A stretch of DNA of 64,000 bases from Paramarasmius palmivorus (GCA_037176845.1 JAYKXP010000002.1:186001-250000), one strand, 5' to 3'. Positions 35,077 through 50,327 are shown, counted from the stretch's first letter. The notes: generated from the letters alone by a model not told the origin. Numbers and translations: made by a program.

Positions 35077-37120
35077 CTAGTCCTGCCCATCATCGCCCCA
35101 GACATCCCCGAAGGCATCCACATCGCCCAATACTTCTACGCCGTCTTCCTCTACATGCCTACTCCTCGACCTGCTCTTTCCTTTGCCTTTCTTCCCTTTA
35201 TCTTTCTCCTTCTCTCTGCCTCTCTCGTGATGCTGATTCTGATTCTGAGCACTGGAATCAGGTTGTGCAGGAGGCGGTGGAGGAGGCGGAGTAGGCATAG
35301 CAATAACAGGTGTAGGTCCTGAAAAATCTTTGCCTGTCATTCGTGAGAGTGTTTGCATATCTGTGTATAGCATCGTCATCAGATGATGAAGGACAAGAAA
35401 AAGAGAAAGAGGAGCACGTACCGACAGGCACCCTCATCTTCAGACACGCATCAATTCTTGCTGGATTCTTCTTGTCTTCTGCTTTGAACTTGTTCTTACA
35501 TTGTTTCCTATCTCGGCCAGGAAGAACGTAGGAAATAAGCTCATAGTTCTCGCCGTATTGAGCTAAGGCCTAAAGCGCGATCCTTAGTGCTGCCGAAGAA
35601 CAAGAAAGAGAGTCAGACGTACATCGTAGAACAACTCAGTCTCTTCTTTACTCCATCTACTTCCGCGTAATTTCCTGCCGTAGGTACCTGAATTGACGAA
35701 TTTGGTCATGTCACTTTCGACGACACGCTCATAACCAGACGTTTCGTCCTCTACATCGCCCTCTATTCTATCTACAGTGAGAGATCTGGTTTGAGCGAAT
35801 TAGCTGGTTCGTGGTGCAAAGAGTGACGATGCTTAGCGTACTGTTCATCGACGATAGTTTCGCCATTAGGGCCTATCCGAATTTGGACATTGAAACGAGA
35901 CCGCTGAAGACTTCCATAGTCGTAATCATCGTCCCCCTCCAGCAGCCATGTGACATTATTTGAGTTCGAGGGCCCAGCTTCAGCGTTTTCAGTAGGGATC
36001 GGTATTGTCCTCAACCACAACTTCTTCCTCTGCTTCTTGTTCTTCTCTTGAGCCTTCTCTTTGTCCTTATCGCCGTTCTCCTCCTCCTCTTCAGGTAGCC
36101 CATACTTCTTCCTTTCCATCAACATCCTCATCCTAGCTCTCTTTTCCCTATTCTGCTTCCTCCACTCCGCGTGATTCCTCATAATTTCCTCTGCTTTACT
36201 TGATACACGCCCTTGACCCGTATCTTCGCATAACGAAGCCATCGTCACGACCGTAGGATCAATATCTTCGCCTGGAGGAGCGGTAGGATCAAAACCTGGC
36301 GTTGGGGTGTTGGACTTTGATTTAGAACCCGCAGTCCGCTTTTTTCGGTTTTTGGATCTAGGTTCGACAGTTGGAGGCCTCGAAGCACTGTCACCATTTG
36401 AAGCAGCTTCTTCAGCTGCATCTGGAACCGTCGATGCAGATTTTCGTTTTCGTTTCTTTGTTGGTTCGGTTCCTTCGTTTGATTTACGTTTCCGTGAAGG
36501 TGGTTTGGCACTTTCCTCGACAACGTTTGTTGGTGGTCTTGGGACGTTGGCATCTGTGGTATGAAGAGGTTGCGTAGGTGCTGGTGTGGGTAGGGGTATC
36601 GGTGTAGCAGCTGGCGCTGGTGCAGGAACTGATAAAGGTATAGGAATGGACTGAGGTTGTGGTATTGAAATTGGGACAGGGACAGGTACTAGAGTTGGGA
36701 TCTGAGACGGTGCTGGGGTAGGTAACGGAATTGCTATCGGAGTCGGAACTGGTGCTTGGGCTATTATCGGTTGAGGTATTGGAATAGATTGTGGAACTGG
36801 AATTGGTACTGGCGCTGGTGCTGGTACAATGACTGGAACTTGAGTAGGAGCCGGTGTAGGCAAAAAAGGTTCAAGTTCGTCGACTGGAAGTCTTAAAGGT
36901 TCTGCTACTGCCGCTTTCTCCTTTTCCCTCTCTTTCCGGGGCGGAGGTGCTGGTGTTGCACGGTTCTGACTCGGACCTGGTGTCGCACTAGGCCTTGCTC
37001 CTGGTCGCGGTTTCGCCAGGGGCCTGAATATAGGACCACCTTTTTCTGTTGAAAACAATGTGAATAATCGTAAATGAAGCAGAAAAACGAAGGGAAAAAC
37101 TTACGGACGCGACTGGTCAT
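35077..37120 (-). CDS. BDP1: TFIIIB subunit B'' (Bdp1) with SANT domain
   Basis: Bdp1 with TBP and Brf1 forms TFIIIB, which recruits RNA polymerase III. Exon 1 (37120-37105, MTSRV) joins exon 2 (37045-35842) in frame. An N-terminal region of about 130 residues is packed with PAP, PVP, PIP and PQP repeats. Next come basic patches (KKRKRKS), PTVVTMASLCEDTGQGRV, an acidic linker and WLLEGDDDYDYG. After the intron ending at 35786 (restoring EQ-SLTVDRIEGD) come FVNSGTYGRKLRGSRWSKEE and LPGRDRKQCKNKFKAEDKKN, the SANT domain that contacts Brf1-TBP-DNA. The tail has PTPPPPPPPAQ and a KGKKGKGKSRSRSR stretch. No frame break is seen. It is tail to tail with the F-box gene (124 bp). Confidence 0.92.
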
Positions 37121-38119
37121 GGTCGTGATGGTTTAGATCAAAGAGAAAATCTTTGCGCACGGACCATCATGCGCCCTTTTCACAATAAGCGCCCGTTGCC
37201 TTCCATCGTTGCCTCCACTGTTACAATTTTCCTAGCCGTCGTGGACCTATCCACTCTCTTCTTGATATTCTCCGACCGATACGAAGGATAATTACTAATA
37301 AACAAAAGTGAATGATAAGAGATATGAAGCTCAGCTTGACTAGCTATCCCTTCTTCGAGTTATTAGGTTCTCCCGCTTGTACCACTTGAATTTACCCGAT
37401 TTTTCGACGTCAACGACATGGTCTTCCGCAGCGTTTACTTACCAACAAGCGCTCAGATTGTGTATCTCGACCTTGATTTGGACGTTCCTGGCGCAAACCT
37501 CAGCTCCAGTTCATCAGAAACCACACCGAGTCCAAAGTGCGCAGCACAACTACTCATACGGACTGCGCGTTTCGCTCTCTGCACTAAGACGAACCTGAAG
37601 TAATGAAAAATCCATATGTCGGTACCTCGTAATCGCGTCGATATGTACCTCATGACAGACTGCAGAAGGTGAAAGACGCTGCGGCGAACACTTACGCAGT
37701 CACTGTTTTCTGCGAAATCCGATATTTGGGTATTAACCACTGCTGGGAGACGCAAGAATTGTCTCTCCGGCAGGCATGCATAGACACTCCCGCGTCGCCC
37801 GTGGTTGCGCGATAGGAGCATCTGACGCGTTCCGTATTCTGTTGGAAACGAAACCCGCTGCCCTGGGCTCAGGTCTGTTATCAGTCCCAGGAGATATTCA
37901 ATAGTGGCGCCAACAGAATTCCGGGACCGATGTTTCAGTCAAGTATTTGCGGATTAGGAATCACACCCGCTGCCCTAGGGTCATGGGCTTGGTTTGGGGA
38001 GTATAAAAGGTCGATGGGATGAGTGGCTAATAGCATTCAAGTCAAGTCGTTGCATTTCCACTACTACTCCTACTCGACTATCTCGCACAACAGCCAACTC
38101 GACCCTCATCGTTGTCATC
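37121..38119. promoter_or_regulatory. Upstream region of BDP1 and of small protein A
   Basis: No gene is supported in this 1-kb divergent spacer. A good TATA box, TATAAAAG, lies at 38002-38009, about 118 bp before the small-protein ATG. Two similar boxes, acccgctgccctgggctca and acccgctgccctagggtca, lie about 110 bp apart near 37852 and 37966 and may be regulatory repeats. The leader between TATA and ATG is rich in C and A with few G. Confidence 0.45.
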
Positions 38120-38382
38120 ATGTCTACCAAGAAATCCGAGTCTACTACTTCCCTCATCTCCAAGGATTCGAAGGGCTCTTCGTCGTCGTCGTCGTCGTCT
38201 AAATCCCAGGGTCAGTATCTCATGTTATACGATAGTTCCAGCATGCTCAGCCCTTATGAATAATATAGGCGAACGCATCGAAACCGACCACTGCCCCGAC
38301 AAGTGACTCTGACTTTGCTAAGAAGGCAAAGGAGAATGGATGGGGTGCCCCGACGCCTACTCAACCGCGACTCGGGTTCTGA
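38120..38382 (+). CDS. Small Ser-rich protein A (paralog of 49973-50229)
   Basis: Exon 1 (38120-38210) reads MSTKKSESTTSLISKDSK followed by a run of Ser encoded by tcg/tcc. Exon 2 (38269-38382) ends SDSDFAKKAKENGWGAPTP and TQPRLGF-stop. The same two-exon plan, same intron phase in exon 1 and same C-terminal motif occur in the paralog on the minus strand 12 kb away. Joined literally the two exons are out of phase by one base: exon 2 is open in the right frame only if one more base is present near the acceptor. No domain is known to me; there is no signal peptide or membrane segment. The TATA box and short leader suggest high expression. Confidence 0.65.
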
Positions 38383-38982
38383 TCGTTACTAGTAGGTATG
38401 AGCATCTAAACTGTTAGTGGATTAGGAGGCTGACTGAAGAAACGAAAATAGTCCAAAGAGGCGTTAGATCCCCCGACAGCACACACGACCTGTCGCGCCA
38501 CCAGAAGATGTGGCAATAGCTGCAACCGATTTATCTATTATTGAAACACCATGACAGCTACCTATCTTTATAGCTTCTTTATCTGTTTGTTATTGCGTTC
38601 TGCTTTCGTCGAATATAAGTGTTCTTCCAGTCAACTACCTTCGTTTGTCTGTCGGAGGTCAGACGAACAAGAGAAACACGGAATGGGCTTATATCTGCCA
38701 TGAACTAGGCAGGGAAGACTTCTTCCAGCCTCTTCTAACGCAAATGACGCGACAAAGTGCTTGCAGCACGGATCTCAGAGACTCTACACGACGATAATGC
38801 AGCACTCAACGAACGCTTTCACACGCAGGCTACAGAGTGCCTATACTTGGTTCGTATCCATCGTAGTCCATTCCTCTGAGGTGATAAATACAACATGATC
38901 AAGTAGTGTAGGGTAGAATGCACTAATTACAGCCTTAAGACGAGCCGTATGCAACAAATCGAGGCAAGAACATACCATCACT
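38383..38982. other. Intergenic, no supported gene
   Basis: 3' flank of small protein A and of SEC72, which are convergent. Nothing else was recognised. Confidence 0.4.
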
Positions 38983-39863
38983 TTAAGCGGGTATAGGTGC
39001 CTTCTCGCCATTACTGGAATTTTGCTTCTCTATCAGCTGCTCAACGTCTGACAAGAACGCGCTCAATTCCTAACCAAAAGTCAGAAATGGTCGACTAACA
39101 CTAGGACTTGGACCAAGACTCACCGCATTGCCAGGTTCAAACGCCAATCCAACCTGTAAAGCATCTCTCGCCTCTGTTGGTCTTCCTAGTCCTACCAAGG
39201 CTTTGGCCTTACGGAAGTGACCTTTACTCCAGTTCCTTCGAACGATGATGACAGTGTCGGCGTCTGCTAAAGCAGATATGTAATCATGGGATTCGCAGTA
39301 TGCAGCTGAACGATTCGAGATGATAGTAGAGAGCTCTTCCCGCATGAATTGATTGGTTTCCCAAGGAGGTCGTTGAACAGCAATAGAAGCAGCCATGGTG
39401 TATCGCGCAATAGGCCTGTGCGTGCTGTTGCTTTTTGTAGAATTGCTGTAGAAGCTGTATCAGTCACACAGCAGATATAAAGAAGAACGGACAGCGTACG
39501 TTTCCCTCTTCCTTCGTATTCCCAACAGCTACACTCAAATTCTTGCTGACCACGTTCGCAGGCGGGGGTGCTGTCAGCGAAGGATTTTGGTGTAATATCT
39601 TGGCCAGTCTGTTGAGACCGACATAGTCCTGTTTACAGGTTTCGCATTTTTCGGATTTGTGAGGACCGCAAACGACAGCTGGGAGGTCGGGGAGAACTGC
39701 AAGGTCTACTGGCTGGTGTGAAGCGTCAATGATGGCCTGAAGTGTTGGATCTGGTGCTGGCATCATCATTTGCTTGCTGCTGCTGCTGTTGTTGCTGAGG
39801 AGAGGGTCCATGTGAGTGAGAATGGGAGTGATCTCCTGGGGCATGGGAATGGGAATGGGACAT
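38983..39863 (-). CDS. SEC72: Sec72-like TPR subunit of the Sec62/63 ER translocation complex
   Basis: Sec72 is a cytosolic TPR protein attached to Sec63 that aids post-translational protein import into the endoplasmic reticulum. The N-terminus MSHSHSHAPGDHSHSHSHG is His/Ser-rich and followed by poly-Gln, as in other basidiomycete homologs. Then PDPTLQAIIDASHQPVDLAV, CGPHKSEKCETCKQDYVGLN, NLSVAVGNTKEEGN, IARYTMAASIAVQRPPWE, the TPR helices SNRSAAYCESHDYISALADA and WSKGHFRKAKALVGLGRPTE, and ELSAFLSDVEQLIEKQ at the end. Two one-base insertions are implied, in the poly-Gln (39772-39780) and between HAQA and IARYT (39408-39416). If the first is real, translation could still start at an internal ATG (MPQEITP). 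It shares a 245-bp divergent promoter with DED1. Confidence 0.85.
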
Positions 39864-40108
39864 TGTGGTTTTCGTGAAAGTTGCTGGAGAGCCGAGAGAT
39901 GGACGTGGCGCGTTGTCACCGTTGTGGCGAAAAAGTGACCGTGGGAACCGTGCTTAGTCATCCAGTGCGGGGCTATGGCAAAGCGAGGTCGACAAATTTT
40001 TTCTTTCTCTTCACAAACCGTCATCACGGTCGACTGAAAAAAACCTACTCTTATCTGAAAAAACCTTCCTTCTTCTTTCTTTCTTAACTACTTGTTCGTT
40101 TCCTTAAT

Positions 40109-42968
<2,860 letters not shown>

Positions 42969-44893
42969 ATGTCAACGCCAGACACACTTGCTCGAAGAAT
43001 CAAACCTCTTCCTCAACGTCGTTCTCGAACAGTGTACACTGCGACCATTCCGATTCCCGGATTTCTCGCTCGTGATCCCCTAGCTAGGCTCAATATCACG
43101 ACCTCACCCCCTCCCGGCACAGGTCCCTTACCAGCGGACATTCAGCATCATTTGCCTATTAGGGACCTTATACAAGGATTCGGAGGATTCTTGGCCGGCT
43201 TGACAGGTGCAGGAGCTAATGTACCTCCCGAGCTAAGGGAAGCATTGAATGCACTTTCCAATGCCAGTGCCAACGGAAATGGGCCAGGAGAGGAATTGGT
43301 GGGCGCTGTAGCTGCCTATTTAGCCAGACATCTCTCCACCACACCTCCAATCGGTCCTGGTGGAATGGTTAATGTTGATCTAAGGGCTCCCTTTCCTGCT
43401 CCGCCTCCGCCTCCTCCACCTCCGCAACAGCAACCGCCCTCGCCTCCAACACCAAGAGAACGGGATCGTGAAAGGGATGCGGATTCGGAAAGTGACGAGG
43501 ATGCACATCTTTCCCAACCAGGAAATACAAAGAAACGCAAGGTTCCTGGGCTGACTACTCATACACTACATAATGCATCTCCTAACGGCGTCGACGTATC
43601 TTCGCCATCCGCTATTCAGAGGATGAGTAAAATCACCTTGGCCGGCTTACACCACAAAGATCTTCTGAAATCCCGCAAGAGACAGCTCACGGCGGTATTG
43701 GGTAAAGATTTGGAAGGTCGTAGAGATGACGAAGATTTGGACATTGAAAGAATCGTCGAAGCTTGGGGTCCGTTTCCTTTAGGTCTGCGTTTCTTCCTTC
43801 CGTGGTCAGGCTCGTCCTAAACAAGAACCACAGAAACCAATATAAACGTCGACCCTGTGGCCAAAGGTAAATGGGCCGCTGCTTCCGTACGCACCAGGCA
43901 GAGCAAACGAGATTCTGTCCGACGCTCGCGTGGCTCCAATAAGGAAAACACCAACGGTGATGTGAAGAGAAAGAAAAACGCGGCGCCAAAGGGAGAATTC
44001 ACGTTCGAATATGAGTCGGAAGGTGATTTCATTCCATCCTTGCATTAGACATAATTTGACACGGTGTACAGCATCTTCCCGTCTACGCGCGACTACAAAT
44101 CAGGTATACTCCCTTCGGTCCCGATTTGAGACCGAGCTTGGCAAAGCAATCGTCTTTGAAGCGCGAAAAGGACAAGGAACGCGAAAAAGAGAACGCGAAA
44201 GATAAGGAACGCGGACGAAAACGTAACCGTGCTGCTCCACCTTCTGTACCGCCCACGCCTGAGAAGAAGGCACCCCCGCCTTCAGCAAATAGGCTAGTGA
44301 CGGCTAGTCCGGCTCCACCACCACCACTATCGAATGCGAGTAGTATCAATGGTAGTACCGGTGGAGGCGGAGGCGGTAAGAAGAAAAAGAAGAAACGTTC
44401 AGCTCTAGCCAACGCTTCCAATCCGCATCACCTACGCAACTATGTTCCTTCTCGGCTACCTCATCAAGGTCCTGCCCATTCACAATCCAACGCGAATCAG
44501 GATGACTGGGCGCTACCTCTGGCATTCTTACGCGCTGGGTGCAAAGGTGAAGATAGTGGTGGAGGTGAAGGAGAATGGATATGCCCGTTCTGCGAGTATG
44601 AGCTGTTTTATGGGGATGAGAGTGACCTGAAAAGGGCAGTGAGGAAACGAAAGGCGATATTGAGGAGGAGGAAGAGGGCTAGGGAACGGGCTAGGGGCGT
44701 GACAAGTGGTTCGTCGCGTGCCATCAAGCCCAAGCAGGAGGAACAGCCGCAAGATGATGAAGTTGAGGGTGAGGAGTATGATGATGAGGAAGAGTACGAG
44801 GACGATCACGATCACGATCATGGTCAGGTTGGAGTTGGAGTCAATGATGATGGCGGAGGCGGCGGTGGTGGGGTACGATCAGAAGCGTTGTGA
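42969..44893 (+). CDS. Unknown nuclear-type protein with CxxC motif
   Basis: Starts MSTPDTLARRIKPLPQRR and stays open for 280 codons, including IRDLIQGFGGFLAGLTGAG, a poly-Pro stretch ([15 protein letters not shown]) and the basic motif NTKKRKVPG. After a proposed intron (about 43783-43837, removing an in-frame TAA) it continues KGKWAAASVRTRQSKRDSVR to GEFTFEYESEG, then a highly charged part (KREKDKEREKENAKDKERGR), and ends with WALPLAFLRAGCKG, EWICPFCEYELFYGDES, a lysine/arginine-rich helix and an acidic D/E-H tail. The single CPFC motif resembles half of a zinc ribbon. I do not recognise the family. Linking 44035 to 44105 needs a one-base correction. Nuclear localisation is inferred from the basic motifs only. 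Confidence 0.65.
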
Positions 44894-46279
44894 AGGGGTA
44901 ATACTATCATAACTGATGGGAAGCTCAGGAAGGAACCCATGCTAATCAATGCGTACCTACGCACACATTCATTCATTCGTTTCTCAAATTGCTAGCGTCG
45001 CTGTCATTCATTTCGTTGCTGTAATCATACTTAAGTCTCAGCTTTCATACCATTACTTATCGTTGCCAGTTGGTATATAATTCCTCGACTTTGGTTACCT
45101 AGCAAGGTGTGCCCGTTCAACTTTATTCCCACGCACTCTGTATGTCAGTGAAATCAAAGCGGGTCGCGCCTTCCGGAACCCCTCATCGAACCCTTAGACC
45201 TTAAGGCCTTAATATGGACGGCGAACAGTAGAAAATTTTGTGAGGACTTGGAGATATCTACCCAACACGCTCTGGCAGAAAGTGGACCGAGTTCGGCATC
45301 GGAATCTGCCATACTCTCCTGAGGTATGCGCTTCGACGTTGTTCCCACACTCCTTGATCTTCCGTCTTCACAACACATCCGTGCTTTCAGCGTATCCTAA
45401 TTACAGCTATTCAGCACCTTATCTGTTCTGACATGCCCAGAAATTCCATAACGGTCTGCACGAACACCTCCCATTTTTTCTCGAGCGCTCTGCGACAACA
45501 TGATGTGCTCAACTTGAATTACTCCTGCCATTTCAAAACGTTGATTCAAGTTTCTATGGTTCTCTATGTCAATTATGGGAGAAAGACTACCCAACTCCAC
45601 GGCGCCGAGGTATAATCGATGATGGTGCCCCCAGCTCAGTTTTTGCAATAGAAATAGCATGGCGGTGTGCGGATTCTCTACTTCTTGCCTTATATTTGAC
45701 TGATATATCATTTCTTCATGCACAGGGATGTTATAGAGCCTATACGAGCGTCTCTTTTTGAAACTATCTGGATCGCTTCGAGGAGTTCGAGATCATAGGA
45801 TAAGGCACTGGCAGAGTGGTAGTAAGTCACAACTGAACTCTTTTCGTGCCTTTCTCTGATACGAAGCAGTGTAGTTTGTTCAACGTCATCAGATGGAATG
45901 GCATAACCCTACCTTTACCTGACGTGAACGACGACAGATGCAGTGATCCCGCACTTTTGAGAAGCTGTTGGTCACATACGGTCTCCGTATAATCCTGGGG
46001 ACGTCTGTGTTACGGTTGAGACGCACAAATAAACCTACAAACATGCAGTGTCACTCATCTTTCCGCGAGTGGATTCTCATTTCTGGTGACCTCGTAGTGC
46101 TATTTTTGATGCTTAGGCAACTTCTCGGTGATGATCAGCATTGTTCGCTCGTCGCCGTAATCAAAATGGCAATAGAGATGCTGGCTGTCAGTACATGTCG
46201 GTGACCAGGTTACCATCTTATAAGCCCTGGCTGGCATCAAACTGCCTAAACCCCACTTCACTCGTCCTTGTTGGCAAGA
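44894..46279. other. Intergenic, no supported gene
   Basis: About 1.4 kb before the first kinase-MFS gene. Small frames on both strands show no family resemblance or splice consistency. Confidence 0.45.
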
Positions 46280-49200
46280 ATGGCGAGTACGAGCACCGCA
46301 GAACCAGAATTCAACGTCGATGCTATCCGCCAAAAGCTCTGGTCGGAGGACTCTTCTCTTGCCTTACTCTTACCCTCCAGCGGGGTTGGGAAGGAATACC
46401 TTGAGGCACTCGTGGAATTTCTTCAGGCGGTACGCCTACTAGATTTCTGACTGCATATTGGAAGGCTGACCCTGTCGTAGGAGATTAACGACTCGCTACC
46501 AACGGAAGTTCACCTACGCAAGAAGTGTATGAGATATCTCAAAGCACTGGCAACGAAGCACCAGGTCTTACCACGCACTTTATTCATCGAAAATATCATG
46601 CGAGAGGGTGATAATCCTCTTAGAGGCGGCGGCTATGCGGTGAGTGATGGATTGATGGCTCTGTGATCAATCAGGTTGTCTAATCACCGGGTACCAGGAC
46701 ATATGGAAAGGTTTCGACGACAAACAACAACCTCTTTGTCTGAAGGTTCTCCGAATGTTTACTGGGAGTGATCAAGCTGCGCGTGACAGAGTCTTTGTAG
46801 TGCGTGAGCCTTCGCTTGAACGGTCGTAATCGGGATTCAGAACTCTGATCCACTTTGAAGAATTTTTGTCAGGAGGCTCTCGTGTGGAAGCAGCTAAAAC
46901 ATCCCAACATCCTTCCATTTCTCGGTGTAAATACGACGCTATTTGCCCCTGGCTTCTGCATGGTTTCTCCATGGATGGCGAATGGCGATATTGTATCGTT
47001 CGTGAAGACATACCCGGCTTACGATAAGCTTGCACTAGTAAGTTGGCCCATTCATTGCTAGTTACCATGACCATAATCTTTCTACTTCCACAGCTATATG
47101 AAGTTTCATCTGCCCTGAATTACCTACATTCTTTGAAACCAGCTATCGTACATGGTGACATTAAAGGGGTGCGTAACCATACAGTCACTGGAGGTCCTTA
47201 TTTCTCATGATCTGTAGGGGAACATTCTTATTTCCGATGATTTCCACTGTTGCCTCGCAGACTTTGGTCTGGCAATCGCTGTGGAATCGCAGAGTGTGGA
47301 ATCTTCAAGTTCCGGCGCTCTCAAAGGCTCTCTTCGATGGCTTGCTCCAGAACTTTTGCCCACGGGTGAATCATCTCTGCCTAATCAAAAGAAGAACAAG
47401 CCGCAGCGAGATATATATGCTTTCGCCTGCATGATCCTTGAGGTAAGGCCATCTTACACTGTGCACGATGGTGCTCAATCGCAACCCCCAAGATCATGAC
47501 AGGTAATCCGCCTTTTGCTGAGCTGTCTGATGGTGCAGTTCTGCTGAAGGTTGTTCACGGTGTCAGACCCGAAAGGCCCGTGTCCGGATGGTGTCCAGAT
47601 GTGATCTGGGATCTTGTCGAACAATGCTGGGACCAAGACCCACGGAAGCGGCCACTCGCCGATGCAGTATATCAATATTTTGAGGAGCTAATTTTTCAAC
47701 GAGAGTCGTCGATTGGAAACCACTTCATGCCAAGGCGACACGACCATGGAGAGCCAGACAGAGATGTAGACGATGACCCTGAACTCGAGTTCTTTTCACC
47801 AGCGGAGTGGGTGAAGGTTCGGTGGCGGATAGGTCAGTAATTTTACAACGGCCTGGGGTCCTCGATTTCTGACCAGACTCTAAACCCAGACCTCCGAATT
47901 ATGGCTATGCTTTGTGTGCAGATACTGGTGATAGCACGCTTAGATATACCAAGTGCGGCAGATGTGACGATCAGTGAATCACTACCACGTCTTCTGCTTC
48001 TCTTGATTGTGTGTCCCGCCTCGGCGGTATTGATGGCGAAAAGGTGCGTGACTTGAAAGTTGCTTATACACGAACCTCATTAGGTCACAGGGCAGATATG
48101 ATCGTCCTTGTACTGGGATATCTGTTCTGTGAAATGTGCATCCGCCTTTTTGGGATAACAGGAATAGGTGCCTGTAAGTCCCCGTCTTGAAATGTCATTC
48201 TAGTAGACTCACGGGCTAATGGGATGTAGTCACTCCAATTGTGCTCTCTGCAGCCTACTTCCCTTGCGCGCTTTATTATCTCACCTTCTGGTTCAAACCT
48301 GACGAGTTACCCGTCAGGATAGCCATCATGTATTCTATTGCACAAGCCCGGATGGTCCTTGGCTTTGGGCCACTCCAACTACTTGCCAAGTTGGTATCGG
48401 AGGAGCTGAAGTTTAGGGTGTTATTTTTACTCATTTTTAGTAAGTGAATATCTACAATGCTTGTCATATCTCTGTTGAACGTCCAATCCCTTACAGATAT
48501 ACTGCTTGGACTGTTTTTTTCAAAACAAACGTCTCCCCAGACTGCCGAATTCCTTGATGATCGTCAGCGGCGCTATGTTGTAAAGAGGCTCTCAGAAGGC
48601 GCACCATCCACGGAAAGCCAGCAGAATGCGCATGTTGTGCTATACTCGTGTTATCATTTGCTTCGCCAGCCTCTCTTCTGGTCCTACGTACTGGTATGGT
48701 GCAGTCATGCCGTCATTCTTTCGACAATGGAAGCCCTGTTTTCCATATATTCTACAATAAATCAGTCATGGGTATTCCCGACATTTTCCGGATGCCTAGC
48801 TACTGCTGTGCCTCTTGCTTTTGGCTTGCTCGTTAATGCCTCTGTCTGTAATCCATTCAAGTTAGCTCTCGGCTGTGAGTCCCTGCCTTGCTGCACTCCT
48901 CTCATTTTGACTCCAGCACTTCCCCAGTACAGATGGGTTATGTCGTATTTTTCTTGGCACAGATATTTGTTGAAGTGAGGGTTCTGCCATTCATGTCCTG
49001 CTATTGACCAATATGGATAGGCCTCATTTATGAAATACATATTATTGTGTATGCTTTCTGCCTCGGGCGGAGTATACACGATATTATGGTCACAGCGACT
49101 CAAGACGACGCATGGAACAATTGGGACTGGTCTAACAATCGCATTAACGGACACTTTTGCGAAGTTGACTTCCATGGCTATCTCGCCATTTTTATATTCA

Positions 49201-49568
49201 GGTGGGTCAGTTACTTTTACCAGCCAAGGCGTTGACTGACTCTTCTGCCAATTTAAGATTTCCCTGATTCCTCTTCTGGGAGGAAGGCTACGCTGGCCAT
49301 TAGTGTTGTGTTCGCTCTGGTATCCATTCTTGGTATCAACGTTTCAGGATACCTCGTGGGTCAGTTATGGGTAGACGACACACCTCACTCCAATCGTATT
49401 CGGATAAACATGCAGCAACTTATTGGTACGCTGGATAACTTGACTCGTGTTTTATTCCAGCGCCTTGTGTCATTCTCGAATAGATTCACAAGAAGCAATA
49501 GCGATCCTATGGAAGCCTTCGCCGAAAGTGGCGGGAGGGATGCATTGTTAGAGGAGATCAGGGACTGA
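46280..49568 (+). CDS. Protein kinase fused to MFS-type membrane domain, copy 1
   Basis: The N-terminal half is a TKL-like kinase: a helical region of about 100 residues (MASTSTAEPEFNVDAIRQKL), REGDNPLRGGGYADIWKG (Gly loop), LCLKVLRMF (VAIK Lys), LKHPNILPFLGV, VHGDIKG-GNILI (HRD replaced by HGD), LADFGLAIA, LRWLAPELLP, RDIYAFACMILE and QCWDQDPRKRP. At EWVKVRWRI a phase-1 intron (47833-47889) leads directly into membrane sequence: LRIMAMLCVQILVIARL, FGITGIGAFTPIVLSAAYFP, CALYYLTFWFKPDELPVRIA, TAEFLDDRQRRYVVKRL, ending SPFLYS-DFPDSSSG and a last helix. The second half resembles allantoate permease-like (ACS) MFS transporters. The kinase's apparent stop lies only inside the intron. Either one fusion protein or two abutting genes; the paralog at 58 kb favours fusion. 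Confidence 0.78.
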
Positions 49569-49749
49569 CACGAAACACGTATATGCATGTAATGTATATG
49601 CAGAAGCATAGAATTGAAGGGATTGGAGGTGTATTGGAACTGAAAAGTTGGCCTTTCGCTCGTCGACGATTGAGCGAGTTAACAAGAATAAGGTGCGTAT
49701 CGAATATATCTAACTTCCTCGTAGCGTGTTCTTTTCCAAACAAGCTCGC

Positions 49750-49821
49750 ACCACGCCGGGGCATGACTCTGCAATAGGGCCTTCAACCACGCCGGGGCAT
49801 GACTCTGCAATAGGGCCTTCA
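49750..49821. repeat. Perfect 36-bp tandem duplication
   Basis: The unit accacgccggggcatgactc (plus 16 further bases) occurs twice head to tail, 49750-49785 and 49786-49821, without a mismatch. It lies in non-coding sequence after the first kinase-MFS gene and looks recent. Confidence 0.9.
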
Positions 49822-49972
49822 AGTCGGCCCCACCCTGCACGACGTCTAGTACCTTTGTGTAGTGGCACTGGCGTCCAAGACAACTGTGCAAAACTAGATT
49901 GAACTGTAGTTTGATCAGATTGTGGCCATTTTTCTGTTAGCATCGCTCGTACCCAATAATTCAGGTAGGTCA

Positions 49973-50229
49973 CTACATTTGACCAAGTCGTGGTTGCGTC
50001 GGCGTTGGGGCTCCCCATCCATTCGCCTTTGCTTTCTTCGCAAAATCGGAATCACTTTTTGGGAGAGAGGCACTACTGTTTGCGCCACCTGAAATAGTCA
50101 TGAACAATCTCGCCGACTTGGGTTGATGAGTAACTCACCCTTGGACAGGGATAATCGAGAGGAGAAACTAGAACTCTTCGAGTCTTTGGAGATAAGAGAG
50201 GTGGTCGACTCGGATTTCTTTGACGACAT
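49973..50229 (-). CDS. Small Ser-rich protein B (paralog of 38120-38382)
   Basis: Exons 50229-50139 and 50088-49973 (phase 1, GTGAGT...TTTCAG) give an intact protein of 68 residues: MSSKKSESTTSLISKDSK, a Ser-rich linker, then KSDSDFAKKAKANGWGAPTP and TQPRLGQM-stop. The first 18 and last 25 or so residues match protein A closely, while the linker and DNA differ, so the ends are under selection. No known domain, signal or membrane segment. A TATAAAAG box lies 99 bp upstream on the minus strand, as in copy A. Confidence 0.82.
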
Positions 50230-50327
50230 GGTGAAGAAAGACATTGAGTATGATTGAAGGGATAGCTGTTGTGTTTGAGCTGGAGTGGCTGCTATGTTGG
50301 AGAGCGGTTGTTGTGTTATAGAAAGCG

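Noticed and set aside
36245..36577. Frames inside BDP1 in other phases and on the plus strand
   Set aside because: Shadows of the basic/proline-rich BDP1 exon.
45397..45723. 108-codon minus-strand frame between the unknown gene and kinase-MFS 1
   Set aside because: No recognisable family, no neighbouring exons; chance frame.
47833..47889. Kinase stop codon in the first fusion gene taken as the true gene end
   Set aside because: It lies inside a phase-1 intron with good splice sites, and the paralog at 59819-59872 is built the same way, so two separate genes are the weaker model.
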